Source of the DNA: JAPOUP01 sp026708635
GTDB taxonomy: Bacteria > Pseudomonadota > Alphaproteobacteria > Rhodobacterales > Rhodobacteraceae
Reading direction: 5' to 3'
Assembly (NCBI GenBank): GCA_965200115.1
Contig: OZ241336.1
Span: 62,001 to 126,000 of the forward strand
Length of the DNA stretch: 64,000 nt
The notes beneath the pieces were generated by a model. The model was not told the DNA's origin. It saw only the letters and a list, made by a program, of their open reading frames with translations, and searched no databases. The translations under genes and the position numbers were made by a program. Of this stretch, positions 27,153 through 35,545 are shown piece after piece (the first letter of the stretch is position 1; every line of letters begins with the position of its first letter).

Positions 27153-28463
27153 ATGACCACCGCCAGCGTCGAGCTATGGGGCAAGCGCATTGGCGCCGTG
27201 ACATGGGTGGCGAACCGCGGGATCTGTATCTTTCAGTATACCCCTGAATTTGGATCAAGCGGCATTGAGGTTTCCCCTTTGCAAATGCCGTCACGGGAAA
27301 CGCCCTACGAATTCCCGGGCCTGAGCAAAGAAACGTTCAAGGGACTTCCCGGTATGCTGGCCGACAGTTTGCCCGACAGATTCGGTAACGCCCTTATCAA
27401 TGCCTGGCTCGCGTGCCAGAGGCGAACGGAAGCGAGTTTCAACCCGGTTGAGCGGCTTTGCTATACAGGAACACGCGGCATGGGTGCGCTTGAATACAGG
27501 CCCGCAATAACCGGCCCGTCAACAGCGGCGCGAAAAGTGGAGGTGAGCCGGCTCGTCGCACTGTCGAGTCGGGTTTTGAGTGACCGGGAGAATCTCACCG
27601 GTCGCCTGTCCGGCGAGAAAGACGCTCGGGACATCGAGGACATATTGCGCGTCGGCACATCCGCCGGCGGCGCCAGGGCAAAGGCGACCCTCGCATGGAA
27701 TGAGAGGACGGGCGAATTCCGGTCCGGCCAGATCGAGGCTGGATCGGGCCACACTCACTGGCTCATTAAGTTCGATGGCGTGGACGAAAACAGGAACGGG
27801 GAACTCGCCGACCCGAAAGGGTTCGGGCGCATTGAATACGCCTATCATCTCATGGCGGTAAAGGCCGGTATCGTCATGATGCCATGCCGCCTGCACGAGG
27901 AAGGTGGGCGGGCGCATTTCATGGCCAAACGCTTTGACCGAACCGATGCGGGCGACAAGCTGCATTACCAGTCCTTGTGCGCTCTGCGGCATTTCGATTT
28001 CAACATGGCGGGTGTCTATTCCTACGAACAGGCGCTCCAGACAATCAGATCCCTGACCCTTCCGGCTGAGGATATCGAACAACAGGTGCGCCGTGCGCTG
28101 TTCAATATCATCGCGCGCAATCAGGACGATCATGTCAAGAATATCGGATTTATCATGGACAAAGAGGGTGAATGGCGTCTCTCGCCGGCCTTTGACGTAG
28201 TCTACAGCTATAACCCGAATGGCTCGTGGACGTTCCAGCATCAAATGAGTCTCGGCGGCAAACGCGACGGATTTCATTTGAGCGACCTGGTCGCGTTTGG
28301 AGAATTCGCTGGACTGAAAAGGCGTAGGGCAAATGCCGTCATCGCGGAAATCATCGCGGCCGTGAGGCAATGGACGGAGTTTGCGGAGCGGGCGAAAGTT
28401 CATGACGGGCATATCGTCCGAATCCAGCGCACCCTCCGCATCAATGCCTTCATTCGGAATTGA
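27153..28463 (+). CDS. HipA-like Ser/Thr kinase toxin
   Basis: 436 residues. N-terminal HipA_N region (WGKRIGAVTWVANRGICIFQ ... GLPGMLADSLPDRFG), then the HipA_C kinase. The glycine-rich loop region VGTSAGGARAKA, lysine in WLIKFDG, catalytic DDHVKN (residues 325-330) and metal Asp in LSPAFDVVYS are all visible, so it appears active. HipA kinases phosphorylate aminoacyl-tRNA synthetases (GltX or others) and trigger growth arrest. It forms an operon with the HipB-like gene (12-base gap). Confidence 0.88.
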   Translation: MTTASVELWGKRIGAVTWVANRGICIFQYTPEFGSSGIEVSPLQMPSRETPYEFPGLSKETFKGLPGMLADSLPDRFGNALINAWLACQRRTEASFNPVERLCYTGTRGMGALEYRPAITGPSTAARKVEVSRLVALSSRVLSDRENLTGRLSGEKDARDIEDILRVGTSAGGARAKATLAWNERTGEFRSGQIEAGSGHTHWLIKFDGVDENRNGELADPKGFGRIEYAYHLMAVKAGIVMMPCRLHEEGGRAHFMAKRFDRTDAGDKLHYQSLCALRHFDFNMAGVYSYEQALQTIRSLTLPAEDIEQQVRRALFNIIARNQDDHVKNIGFIMDKEGEWRLSPAFDVVYSYNPNGSWTFQHQMSLGGKRDGFHLSDLVAFGEFAGLKRRRANAVIAEIIAAVRQWTEFAERAKVHDGHIVRIQRTLRINAFIRN

Positions 28464-29049
28464 GATTCGGTACGAAAGGCCAATTCATGACAAAGCCGCA
28501 AACCCGATCCGGCCCGTTTCACACCAACAGTTCGCTCCTTCCGTGAAGCAAGCCTGCAAGGCGCTGTGTTCATTCAATTTTCTCGGAGTATCAATCGCCA
28601 CAAATCCCGGCACGCGCCGTTCCGCAATCACATAGTCACCGAATCGATTCGATCCCCGGTCCCGTCTGGACCGCAATTGTTCCGTCGGGCCGTGTGAAGC
28701 CCGGTGAAACCGTTCGGTTCCACGGGGACGGAGCGCATGGGTTTGCTGCCAGATGGGCATCATCATGAAAGAAAGCATGAGTTCGGGACCGTTCCACCCT
28801 TCTTTGTGATCGTTCCACCGCTTGCCGGCAATGCCTGCGCGAAGGCGAGCATTCCGGCAAGCGCTCCATGAAGCCGTGGGACCGTTCCCGGACCGCCGCG
28901 CGGTGCGCGCGAGACAGCGGGTTTCCCGGCGATCCGGCCAAGGCCCGCGTCCGGCGGCAGGCAAGTGCAGGCCCTGACCGCACGTTTGCTCGCCGCCGGT
29001 GCATCCGGCCCGGACGCCCGTCGCGATCACGTCCTGCCGGAGGCGGCGA
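28464..29049. other. Decayed DNA downstream of hipBA
   Basis: About 590 bases with no gene I can support. A minus-strand frame (to 28485) remains open but is compositionally biased and unlike known proteins. It is contiguous with the DUF2285 remnant and probably part of the same dead accessory region. Confidence 0.4.
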
Positions 29050-29800
29050 TCACGGGTTCCGGAACGCGCAGCCGCCGTCAGCGCCCGTCGCTCCCCGATC
29101 ACGGCACGAGTTCGCCATCCGCCGTCGGCGAGTGCGCGCGCCTTGGGGATCAAGCGGCGCACCCTGGACCTCATCCAGCTGTCCGGCCCCCACTCGGCGG
29201 CCACGGCCTCGCCCCAAACGTCCTCCGCGATCATGCGCTGCGTCCGGCCGGCATCGATCGCCCGCATCACTTCCACCAGAAGCTCCGTCCCCTCGTCCCG
29301 CCCCGCCGACCCCGAACCTTCCGAGGGACGGGATGTCCCGCCACGCTCCAGAAGTCCTGCATGCGCCGCATCGAGTGCGGGATCCGCAGGCCGAACCCGT
29401 GCTTGACCGAGAGCCCTCCCTCCATCGGGAACCGCGCCGCGCCACGAAGGCGAACCTGCACCGCCGAGCCGCCGGCCTCGACCTTGAGCACGAGGTGCCG
29501 TCGAGAAGGCGGAGGCCCTCGACATTGCCGCCTTCGCCGACGACCTCGGCGAGCGGCGGCTCGTCCGGATCGACGAAGGCCTCGGGCATGGCGTCCTGGC
29601 GCCAGAACGGGGAGGCGGGTCCTCCCGCGTCATGCGGGTCCTGCCATGCGAGCAGCTCGAATTCCGCGGCGTCGAGGTCGGCCTCCGACTGCACCCTGAT
29701 CCGGAACGGCCCCGGCTCGGTCTCCGGCTCCGCGGCCTGCGTCGCATGACGGTCCCAGGTGTCGAGGTAGCCGCGGACATGCCTGAGCACGCCCCAGGCC
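29050..29800 (-). pseudogene. DUF2285 (plasmid/ICE-type) protein, frameshifted
   Basis: Three frames must be joined. The first reads AWGVLRHVRGYLDTWDRH, then AAEFELLAWQDPHDAGGP and NVEGLRLLDGT. The second reads VRLRGAARFPMEGG and MRRMQDFWSVAG. The third reads MRAIDAGRTQRMIAEDVWGE and SRVRRLIPKARALADGGWR. This order matches DUF2285 proteins of alphaproteobacterial plasmids and integrative elements, whose C-terminal part is DNA-binding-like. At least two frameshifts make it non-functional, a scar of a former mobile element next to hipBA. Confidence 0.65.
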
Positions 29801-30569
29801 AGCTGTTGTCAGGCAGGTGCGGCGGGGGAAGATGAGGGCATTTCCTGGCTCACATCCCATCGTGCAAGAAACGCCACCCTGTTCATCACTTTCGGCACTG
29901 GATGGCTTCAAAGAGAACCTTCCGGGCTTGCGTCAAAGCTCTTGCGCTTTCGCAATTCCGGAATGCCGGAACGGGCACGGCAAGTCTCCACGGGATCGCG
30001 CCTGGTCTTCTACCGCCGACCCGGCCTGTAGTCCCGCGGGTCGAGACAGGCATCGTAGAATTCACGATCCATTCGGAACCAGTCCGTGCGGTTGATCCCG
30101 CGCAGTCCAGCCTGCAACCATGTCCACGAGCTCCGCGTCGGGAAGCTCACGCAATTCCCTCACGCAGATTTGTCCGTGCGCGTTTGTGGATTGAAGCGCC
30201 ACAAAATTGCCTCTGGTGGCGGATTTCCGTATCAGCTTGCGAACCGTCGCCACGCATTCCTCCGAGTACGGGCGAACACCCGGGGTGCCATCGCGCCCGT
30301 AGCCGCACATCTCCTGCGGATCCCAAGCCGTTGCATCAAGCGTCGCGATCTTCCGTAATCAAATAGGCTCCGACCGGTTTTCATGTCGTGGATGCATACG
30401 TCCGTTCCTGACGGGATTGCAAGCGGAAATTTTCCGCGCTATCGTAATTAACTTACTGTAATAAAACGATTCGTCATCCCTGCGTCTCCATGTGACACTC
30501 CGTGTCCGTCACTGCGGATTCTACACTGTCTTCCGGCCCGGTTCACGGTTACGGTTTCCGGGAAATTCC
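29801..30569. other. Gene-poor interval before sufS
   Basis: About 770 bases. A minus-strand frame at 30062-30310 (82 codons, with SEECVATVRKLIRKSATRGN) could be a small gene or a remnant, but nothing in it is recognised. The stretch 30420-30480 is AT-rich. No terminator for the suf operon was identified with confidence. Confidence 0.4.
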
Positions 30570-31790
30570 CTAACCGAACAGATCCTGCGCCAGTTCAAGC
30601 GCCTCGATCATGACGTCAATCTCGTCCATCGTGTTATACAGGCCGAATGACGCCCGACAGGTCGCGGTAAGGCCAAGCCGCTCCATAAGGGGCCCCGCGC
30701 AGTGGTGGCCGGCGCGGACCGCGACGCCCTTCTTGTCCAATACGGTGGATATGTCGTGAGCGTGCGCCGCACCCTCCAGCGTGAAGCTGAATATCCCGGC
30801 CTTGTCGGAAGTGGTGCCCTGAAGTCTCAGCCTTTCCACGTCACCGAACCGGCTGACCGCGTAATCCCGAAGTGCCGTCTCATGCCGTTCGATGGCGGCC
30901 ATGCCAAGCGTATCCAGATACTCGATCGCCACGCCGAGACCGATCATCTGGACAATGGGCGGAGTTCCCGCCTCGAATTTCAGCGGAGGGTCGTTCCACG
31001 ATATCCGGTCCTTGTGAACCTCCTTGATCATAATCCCGCCACCGAGGAACGGAGACATCTCGGCCATTCGTTCCGACCTGCAGTAAATCGCTCCCGACCC
31101 CGACGGTCCGTACAGTTTATGCCCGGTGATCGTATAGAAATCGCAGCCTATGTCCCGCACGTCGACCCGCATGTGCATCGCGGCCTGCGAACCGTCGACC
31201 AGCACCGGAACCCCCCTGGCGCGGGCACCCTCCGAAATCGCCTTCACGTCGACCCGGGTTCCAAGAACGTTCGAGACGTGGCTAACCGCTATGAGCCGCG
31301 TCCTCGGAGTGATCGCGTCCAGCACTCTCTGCGGATCCAGATGGCCGTCATCGTCGATGTCAATCCAGACAAGCCTCACCCCCAGCCGCTCACGCAGGAA
31401 ATGCCACGGAACGATATTCGCGTGATGCTCCATCACGGTGAGGATGATCTCGTCTCCCGCCTCCATCCTCGGCATCGCCCAACCGTACGCGACCATATTG
31501 ATGCCCTCGGTCGTCCCGGAATTCATGACGATCTCGTTCTCATGCGCCGCATTGAGGAATCTACCGATCTTACCCCGCACCGCCTCGTATCTGTCTGTCA
31601 TGAGATTCGACAGAAAATGCAGTCCCCTGTGAACGTTGGAATATTCCTGGCAATAGGAATGGGTGATCGCGTCAATGACCGCGCGCGGCTTCTGCGCCGA
31701 CGCGCCATTGTCAAAATAGACCAACGGGCGGCCATTTACCTCCCGCGACAGGATCGGGAAGTCCCTGCGGATTTCATTCACGTCATACAT
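30570..31790 (-). CDS. sufS: Cysteine desulfurase, SufS (group II)
   Basis: 406 residues, PLP enzyme that removes sulfur from cysteine for Fe-S assembly. PLP lysine in TITGHKLYGPSG; catalytic cysteine in VAVRAGHHCAGPLM, the group II arrangement; C-terminal TCRASFGLYNT. The ATG at 31790 (MYDVNEIRRDFPIL) gives the family start. It is the last gene of the suf operon, 25 bases after the preceding membrane gene. A second, IscS-type desulfurase starts the same operon, as in other Rhodobacterales. Confidence 0.95.
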   Translation of the reverse strand: MYDVNEIRRDFPILSREVNGRPLVYFDNGASAQKPRAVIDAITHSYCQEYSNVHRGLHFLSNLMTDRYEAVRGKIGRFLNAAHENEIVMNSGTTEGINMVAYGWAMPRMEAGDEIILTVMEHHANIVPWHFLRERLGVRLVWIDIDDDGHLDPQRVLDAITPRTRLIAVSHVSNVLGTRVDVKAISEGARARGVPVLVDGSQAAMHMRVDVRDIGCDFYTITGHKLYGPSGSGAIYCRSERMAEMSPFLGGGIMIKEVHKDRISWNDPPLKFEAGTPPIVQMIGLGVAIEYLDTLGMAAIERHETALRDYAVSRFGDVERLRLQGTTSDKAGIFSFTLEGAAHAHDISTVLDKKGVAVRAGHHCAGPLMERLGLTATCRASFGLYNTMDEIDVMIEALELAQDLFG

Positions 31791-31815
31791 CGGACCGACA
31801 CTCCCGACATTGAGG

Positions 31816-32406
31816 CTAGACAAGCGCGACCAACAGGGAAAACCCGAAAAGGATGGCGAAAATCGAGAAAACAAGTCCGATGAACGTCATGAACAGCGAC
31901 CGAAACCCATGCAGTTCGGCGCAGAAACTCGTAAGCAGAACAAAGACCAGCACAATGGAGAACAGACCTATCAGTTCGGCGACGATTGGAAAGACCAGCC
32001 AGAGCACGATCTGGAGAACGCTAACCAGATTGAGTACGAAGGTCATCCATGCCAGAAGGGACACCGCTCCGTCCAGCTCGCCGCTACCGCCGAAAACCCG
32101 CCCACCCCAGTGGAGCGCGTGGACCGAGATCACCGCGAAACCCACCTGGAAGATTCCGGCCATAACCGGCCTGTCGAGAATCATTACCGAGACCAGCGCC
32201 TGCACCGACGCTGTCTGGTCGGAAGCGTCGCCCATGGTCAGATAGATCCATAGCCAAAGCAGAATGGTGCTGACCACCGTGTTGAGGACCAGTGCCTGCC
32301 AGCGCTCCGAGCGGGAAAGGGCAACGGACATCGCCCAGCGCGCCTGCTGCCGCGGCGCCTTGATGGTCTCAAGCGCGTGCTGGATCAGAACCGCCGTGGC
32401 CGTCAT
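31816..32406 (-). CDS. YIP1-like membrane protein 2 in suf operon
   Basis: 196 residues with about five hydrophobic segments (for example LVLNTVVSTILLWLWIYLTM, and the final IGLVFSIFAILFGFSLLVAL). It resembles the YIP1-domain genes found between sufD and sufS in Rhodobacterales. The start overlaps the previous gene by 4 bases. Function unknown; the fixed position argues for a role in Fe-S biogenesis or an associated membrane process. Confidence 0.78.
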   Translation of the reverse strand: MTATAVLIQHALETIKAPRQQARWAMSVALSRSERWQALVLNTVVSTILLWLWIYLTMGDASDQTASVQALVSVMILDRPVMAGIFQVGFAVISVHALHWGGRVFGGSGELDGAVSLLAWMTFVLNLVSVLQIVLWLVFPIVAELIGLFSIVLVFVLLTSFCAELHGFRSLFMTFIGLVFSIFAILFGFSLLVALV

Positions 32407-32900
32407 GGAAACGCCCCGCCAGCTTCCGCCTCAACCATCGAAAACCACCAGATAACGCAGAATACGGCGTATCCGGCCAAGCCGGCGATCGCGGCCGCCG
32501 GTCCAGGACCGATAAACCCGCCGACCAGGCCGGCGACAAGTCCTAGCGGCGCGACCGCGAGCATGGACCAGAACAACGCCAGCCGCGCCGAATAGCCCGT
32601 CCCCCGCCCACCCAACGCGCCGGCCACGACGCGGGCGAGGAAGGCAACCGCGTACATCGCAAGGGGCGCGATGAACATCCAGCCGAACAGGGCGCCGCCA
32701 ATTCGAATCTCCAGCGCCACGCTCCCGTCCATCGATACTTCCCGCTGCAGCCTGGGCCACTGGGCCAGACACGAAAGGCAGCAGGCAAGCAGCAGATACA
32801 TCAGCACCCTACCCTCATCCCGCACACCATCCAGATGCCGCCTCATAACCGCTCCCGGCGACCGATAGGTCGCCACGATATCCGCAAGCAGCCCCATCAA
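32403..32900 (-). CDS. YIP1-like membrane protein 1 in suf operon
   Basis: 165 residues, about four to five membrane segments (LMYLLLACCLSCLAQW, FGWMFIAPLAMYAVAFLARV, AGYAVFCVIWWFSMV). It overlaps sufD upstream by 4 bases and the next YIP1-like gene by 4 bases, so the three are co-translated. The adjacent CC is in a membrane segment and need not bind metal. Function unknown. Confidence 0.78.
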   Translation of the reverse strand: MMGLLADIVATYRSPGAVMRRHLDGVRDEGRVLMYLLLACCLSCLAQWPRLQREVSMDGSVALEIRIGGALFGWMFIAPLAMYAVAFLARVVAGALGGRGTGYSARLALFWSMLAVAPLGLVAGLVGGFIGPGPAAAIAGLAGYAVFCVIWWFSMVEAEAGGAFP

Positions 32901-34183
32901 CCTCGACGTCGTCCCAGCCAGGCCTCAACAGCCGCGACGATATCCCGCGCGAGCGCCCCGTCCTCTATCTCGTCAATGGCTTCCGCGAGAAACGCGAGCA
33001 CAAGCATGTCCTGAGCCTCCGTCCGCGGAATACCGCGCGACCGCAGATAGTAAAGCGCCTCCTCATCAATGGCGCCGCTTGTGGAGCCATGGCTGCACTG
33101 GACGTCGTCAGCATAGATTTCCAGTTCCGGTTTCGCGTAGAACTGCGCGTCGTCATCCAGAAGAAGCGACTGGCTGATCTGGTATCCGTCCGTCTTCTGC
33201 GCGCCCGGCCGAACAAGTATCTTACCCTGAAAGACACCGGTCGCGCCGTTCCGGAGAACCTTCTTGAACACCTGACGGCTGCGGCAGCCAGCCGCGTCAT
33301 GGGTTACTAATACAGTGTCATCATGATGGAACTCTCCGTCACCCACGACAGCGCCCGCGACATGGGCCACCGCGTCAGGGCCGACGAGTTCCACAACGCA
33401 CTCATTGCGTGTCAAGACACCGTTGACCGTCACCGTGAATGACTTGAACACGCTTTCCCGCCCAAGTCTTGCGAACGTATGCGTCATCGCGCGACGCTCG
33501 TGGTCCCGTCCCTGCGCCCTCACATGGTGGAACGCCGCGCCGTCAGCGATATCGATCTCCATGGATTTGTTGAATCTGGCCGCCGCGGGTCCGGTTTCCA
33601 AGAGCGTCAGGTCGGCACCCTCCTCCAGCTTGACGCAGTGATGCAGGATCGCGTCGGAAGTCTCGGAACGGTGCAGGTACATCAGGTTCACGGGCTTGGT
33701 GGCCTTTTCGGTGACGTGTATCATGACACCGTCGGTCGCGTAGGCGGTGTTAAGCGCGGCAAGCGGACGGGCGATCGGGGAATGACTTCGCGCCTCCAGC
33801 ACGCCGTAGAGCTCGCTCGCCCAGTGGATATCCATCCGCGACACCTCGCAAAGGCGCTCGACGTGAACCCCGGAGAGCGACAGGTCGTCCGATAGATCGG
33901 GAGCGAAAACCCCATCGATGAACACGATTCTCAGCCTGTCGACGCTATCGAACAGGGTCGCCTCATACGGGACCAGCACGGCGGCGCGGGCGACCTCCGG
34001 GTCGGTAAGGCTCTCGGGGCGGGTGTATTTCCAGTATTCGTCACGACGCCCGGGAAGTCCCAGGGCCAGTACCCGCTCCCGGGCATCCATCCGAACCCGC
34101 TCCGCCCAAGCAGCGCCAGGCGGTATCCGAAGCGTCGAAAGCCGCTCTTCGGTCGGGTCAACCCGGGGCTCCCGCGCGGACAT
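32897..34183 (-). CDS. sufD: Fe-S cluster assembly scaffold SufD
   Basis: 428 residues. SufB/SufD core beta-helix features in the C-terminal half: VGDGEFHHDDTVLVTH, FQGKILVRPGAQKTDGYQ, and VQCSHGSTSGAIDEEALYYL. SufD forms the SufBC2D scaffold with SufB and SufC and is needed for iron entry. The start abuts the sufC stop with no gap. The conserved SHGSTSG near the end carries the His important in SufD. Confidence 0.94.
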   Translation of the reverse strand: MSAREPRVDPTEERLSTLRIPPGAAWAERVRMDARERVLALGLPGRRDEYWKYTRPESLTDPEVARAAVLVPYEATLFDSVDRLRIVFIDGVFAPDLSDDLSLSGVHVERLCEVSRMDIHWASELYGVLEARSHSPIARPLAALNTAYATDGVMIHVTEKATKPVNLMYLHRSETSDAILHHCVKLEEGADLTLLETGPAAARFNKSMEIDIADGAAFHHVRAQGRDHERRAMTHTFARLGRESVFKSFTVTVNGVLTRNECVVELVGPDAVAHVAGAVVGDGEFHHDDTVLVTHDAAGCRSRQVFKKVLRNGATGVFQGKILVRPGAQKTDGYQISQSLLLDDDAQFYAKPELEIYADDVQCSHGSTSGAIDEEALYYLRSRGIPRTEAQDMLVLAFLAEAIDEIEDGALARDIVAAVEAWLGRRRG

Positions 34184-34939
34184 TCAGGAAACCCCTTCCA
34201 GAATTCCGGAGTACCCGTTCTCCTCGACCTCGAGCGCGAGTTCCTTACCGCCAACCCTTACGATACGTCCGTCGACCATGATATGGACGACATCGGGCAC
34301 GAGGTGATTGAGCAGCCGCTGGTAGTGGGTGATCACCAGAAACCCCCGCCCGTCGTCACGTAAGGCATTGACGCCCGCGGCGACCAGTTTCATCGCATCA
34401 ACGTCCAGGCCCGAATCCGTCTCGTCGAGTATGCACATCCTCGGCTCAAGGATCGCCATCTGCAGGATTTCGTTGCGCTTCTTCTCGCCGCCCGAGAAAC
34501 CGACATTGACCGGGCGTTTCAGCATATCCGCGTCAATACTGAGCTTGTCCGCCTTGATCCGGATAAGTTTCAGGAAATCACGCGCGCTGATCTCCTCCTC
34601 CTCGCGAACCTTGCGCTGCGCGTTCATCGCCGTACGAAGAAAGGTCATGTTTCCGACACCGGGGATTTCGACTGGATACTGGAAGGCGAGGAACAGGCCC
34701 GCCGCCGCCCGCTCCTCGGGTTCCATTTCAAGGACGTCATGACCCGACAGAACCGCCGAACCCTCTGTCACCTCGTAGCCGTCCCTGCCGGAGAGAACAT
34801 AGGAAAGAGTAGACTTTCCCGATCCGTTCGGCCCCATGATCGCATGGACTTCTCCCGCACCGACCGTGAGGTCGACGCCCTTGAGGATGACTTTGTCCTC
34901 TTCCTCAAGTTTGGCATGTAAATTCTTGATTTCAAGCAT
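34184..34939 (-). CDS. sufC: Fe-S cluster assembly ATPase SufC
   Basis: 251 residues. Walker A GPNGSGKST (residues ~36-44), signature GFSGGEKKRNEILQM, Walker B with CILDETDSGLDVDAMK, and the SufC-specific VITHYQRLL. It drives conformational change of the SufBC2D complex by ATP hydrolysis. It is immediately followed by sufD. Confidence 0.96.
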   Translation of the reverse strand: MLEIKNLHAKLEEEDKVILKGVDLTVGAGEVHAIMGPNGSGKSTLSYVLSGRDGYEVTEGSAVLSGHDVLEMEPEERAAAGLFLAFQYPVEIPGVGNMTFLRTAMNAQRKVREEEEISARDFLKLIRIKADKLSIDADMLKRPVNVGFSGGEKKRNEILQMAILEPRMCILDETDSGLDVDAMKLVAAGVNALRDDGRGFLVITHYQRLLNHLVPDVVHIMVDGRIVRVGGKELALEVEENGYSGILEGVS

Positions 34940-34998
34940 TTTTCACCTCTGTGCGGACAGGTCTGGCCGACGTTGCCCGTTTTCGTCTGCGGTAGGGG

Positions 34999-35217
34999 CT
35001 ACAAATCCCCGCCGTCTCCGTATCCAAGCGCGTGCCCACGTCTTACGGCATGTTTCATACGGGCGTCGGCGAAAGGCCGGCCCGGTGCGACACCAATCGC
35101 GGCAGACCCGCCGCCATCGGGATATTCGACGGCTTCGGGATCGTTCAGGCTGGACAGGGCGAGGTGGCGCGGGCGGCCCGCGCCGGCTCCATGGATATTC
35201 ACGATTGGATCGGTCAC
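34999..35217 (-). CDS. Possible small protein between sufB and sufC
   Basis: A 72-codon frame starting with GTG at 35217, whose first bases overlap the stop of the preceding 57-residue gene (GTGA). It begins MTDPIVNIHGAGAGRPRHLA. The coupled start is the only support; the product is not recognised and the composition (Gly/Ala/Asp rich) could be chance in GC-rich DNA. Confidence 0.35.
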   Translation of the reverse strand: MTDPIVNIHGAGAGRPRHLALSSLNDPEAVEYPDGGGSAAIGVAPGRPFADARMKHAVRRGHALGYGDGGDL

Positions 35218-35387
35218 TTCCCTCTCCAAACAAAACTCGCCAATAGACTGCCCAGAAAGCCGGACGCGCCGCCAAAACCCATGACCTGCCAAAGAGCCAG
35301 ACCATCAGTCATGGTCGCGACGAACATGGCGAAAAACGCGCAGAACGCGCCGGTGGTAAGCGCCCAAACCAGAAAATCCCTCTTCAT
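35214..35387 (-). CDS. Small membrane protein between sufB and sufC
   Basis: 57 residues starting MKRDFLVWALTTGAFCAFFA, with two hydrophobic segments (residues 5-25 and about 34-51) and a short charged end (RGK). Small unassigned genes are usual at this place in Rhodobacterales suf operons. The start at 35387 is preceded by AAGAGGGAT-like sequence. Function unknown. Confidence 0.6.
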   Translation of the reverse strand: MKRDFLVWALTTGAFCAFFAMFVATMTDGLALWQVMGFGGASGFLGSLLASFVWRGK

Positions 35388-35545
35388 CCTTAAACCACTT
35401 CCAACCGCATTCCGACCGCGAACCTTTGTTCGCGGCATCCTCCACAACATGGCTCGGAAGTTTCCCGCCCCCACCCGCGATGCCTTACGCCAGTGTCCAT
35501 CAGATGCCGTCACCGGGTTTCCTCGCGCGAGTCCCTCCCGGGTAT

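Noticed and set aside
28485..29780. 431-codon minus-strand frame taken as one gene
   Set aside because: Only a middle section matches DUF2285; the rest is compositionally biased, and the matching pieces lie in three frames.
30062..30310. 82-codon minus-strand frame
   Set aside because: No recognisable similarity or ribosome site; listed only as a note within the interval.
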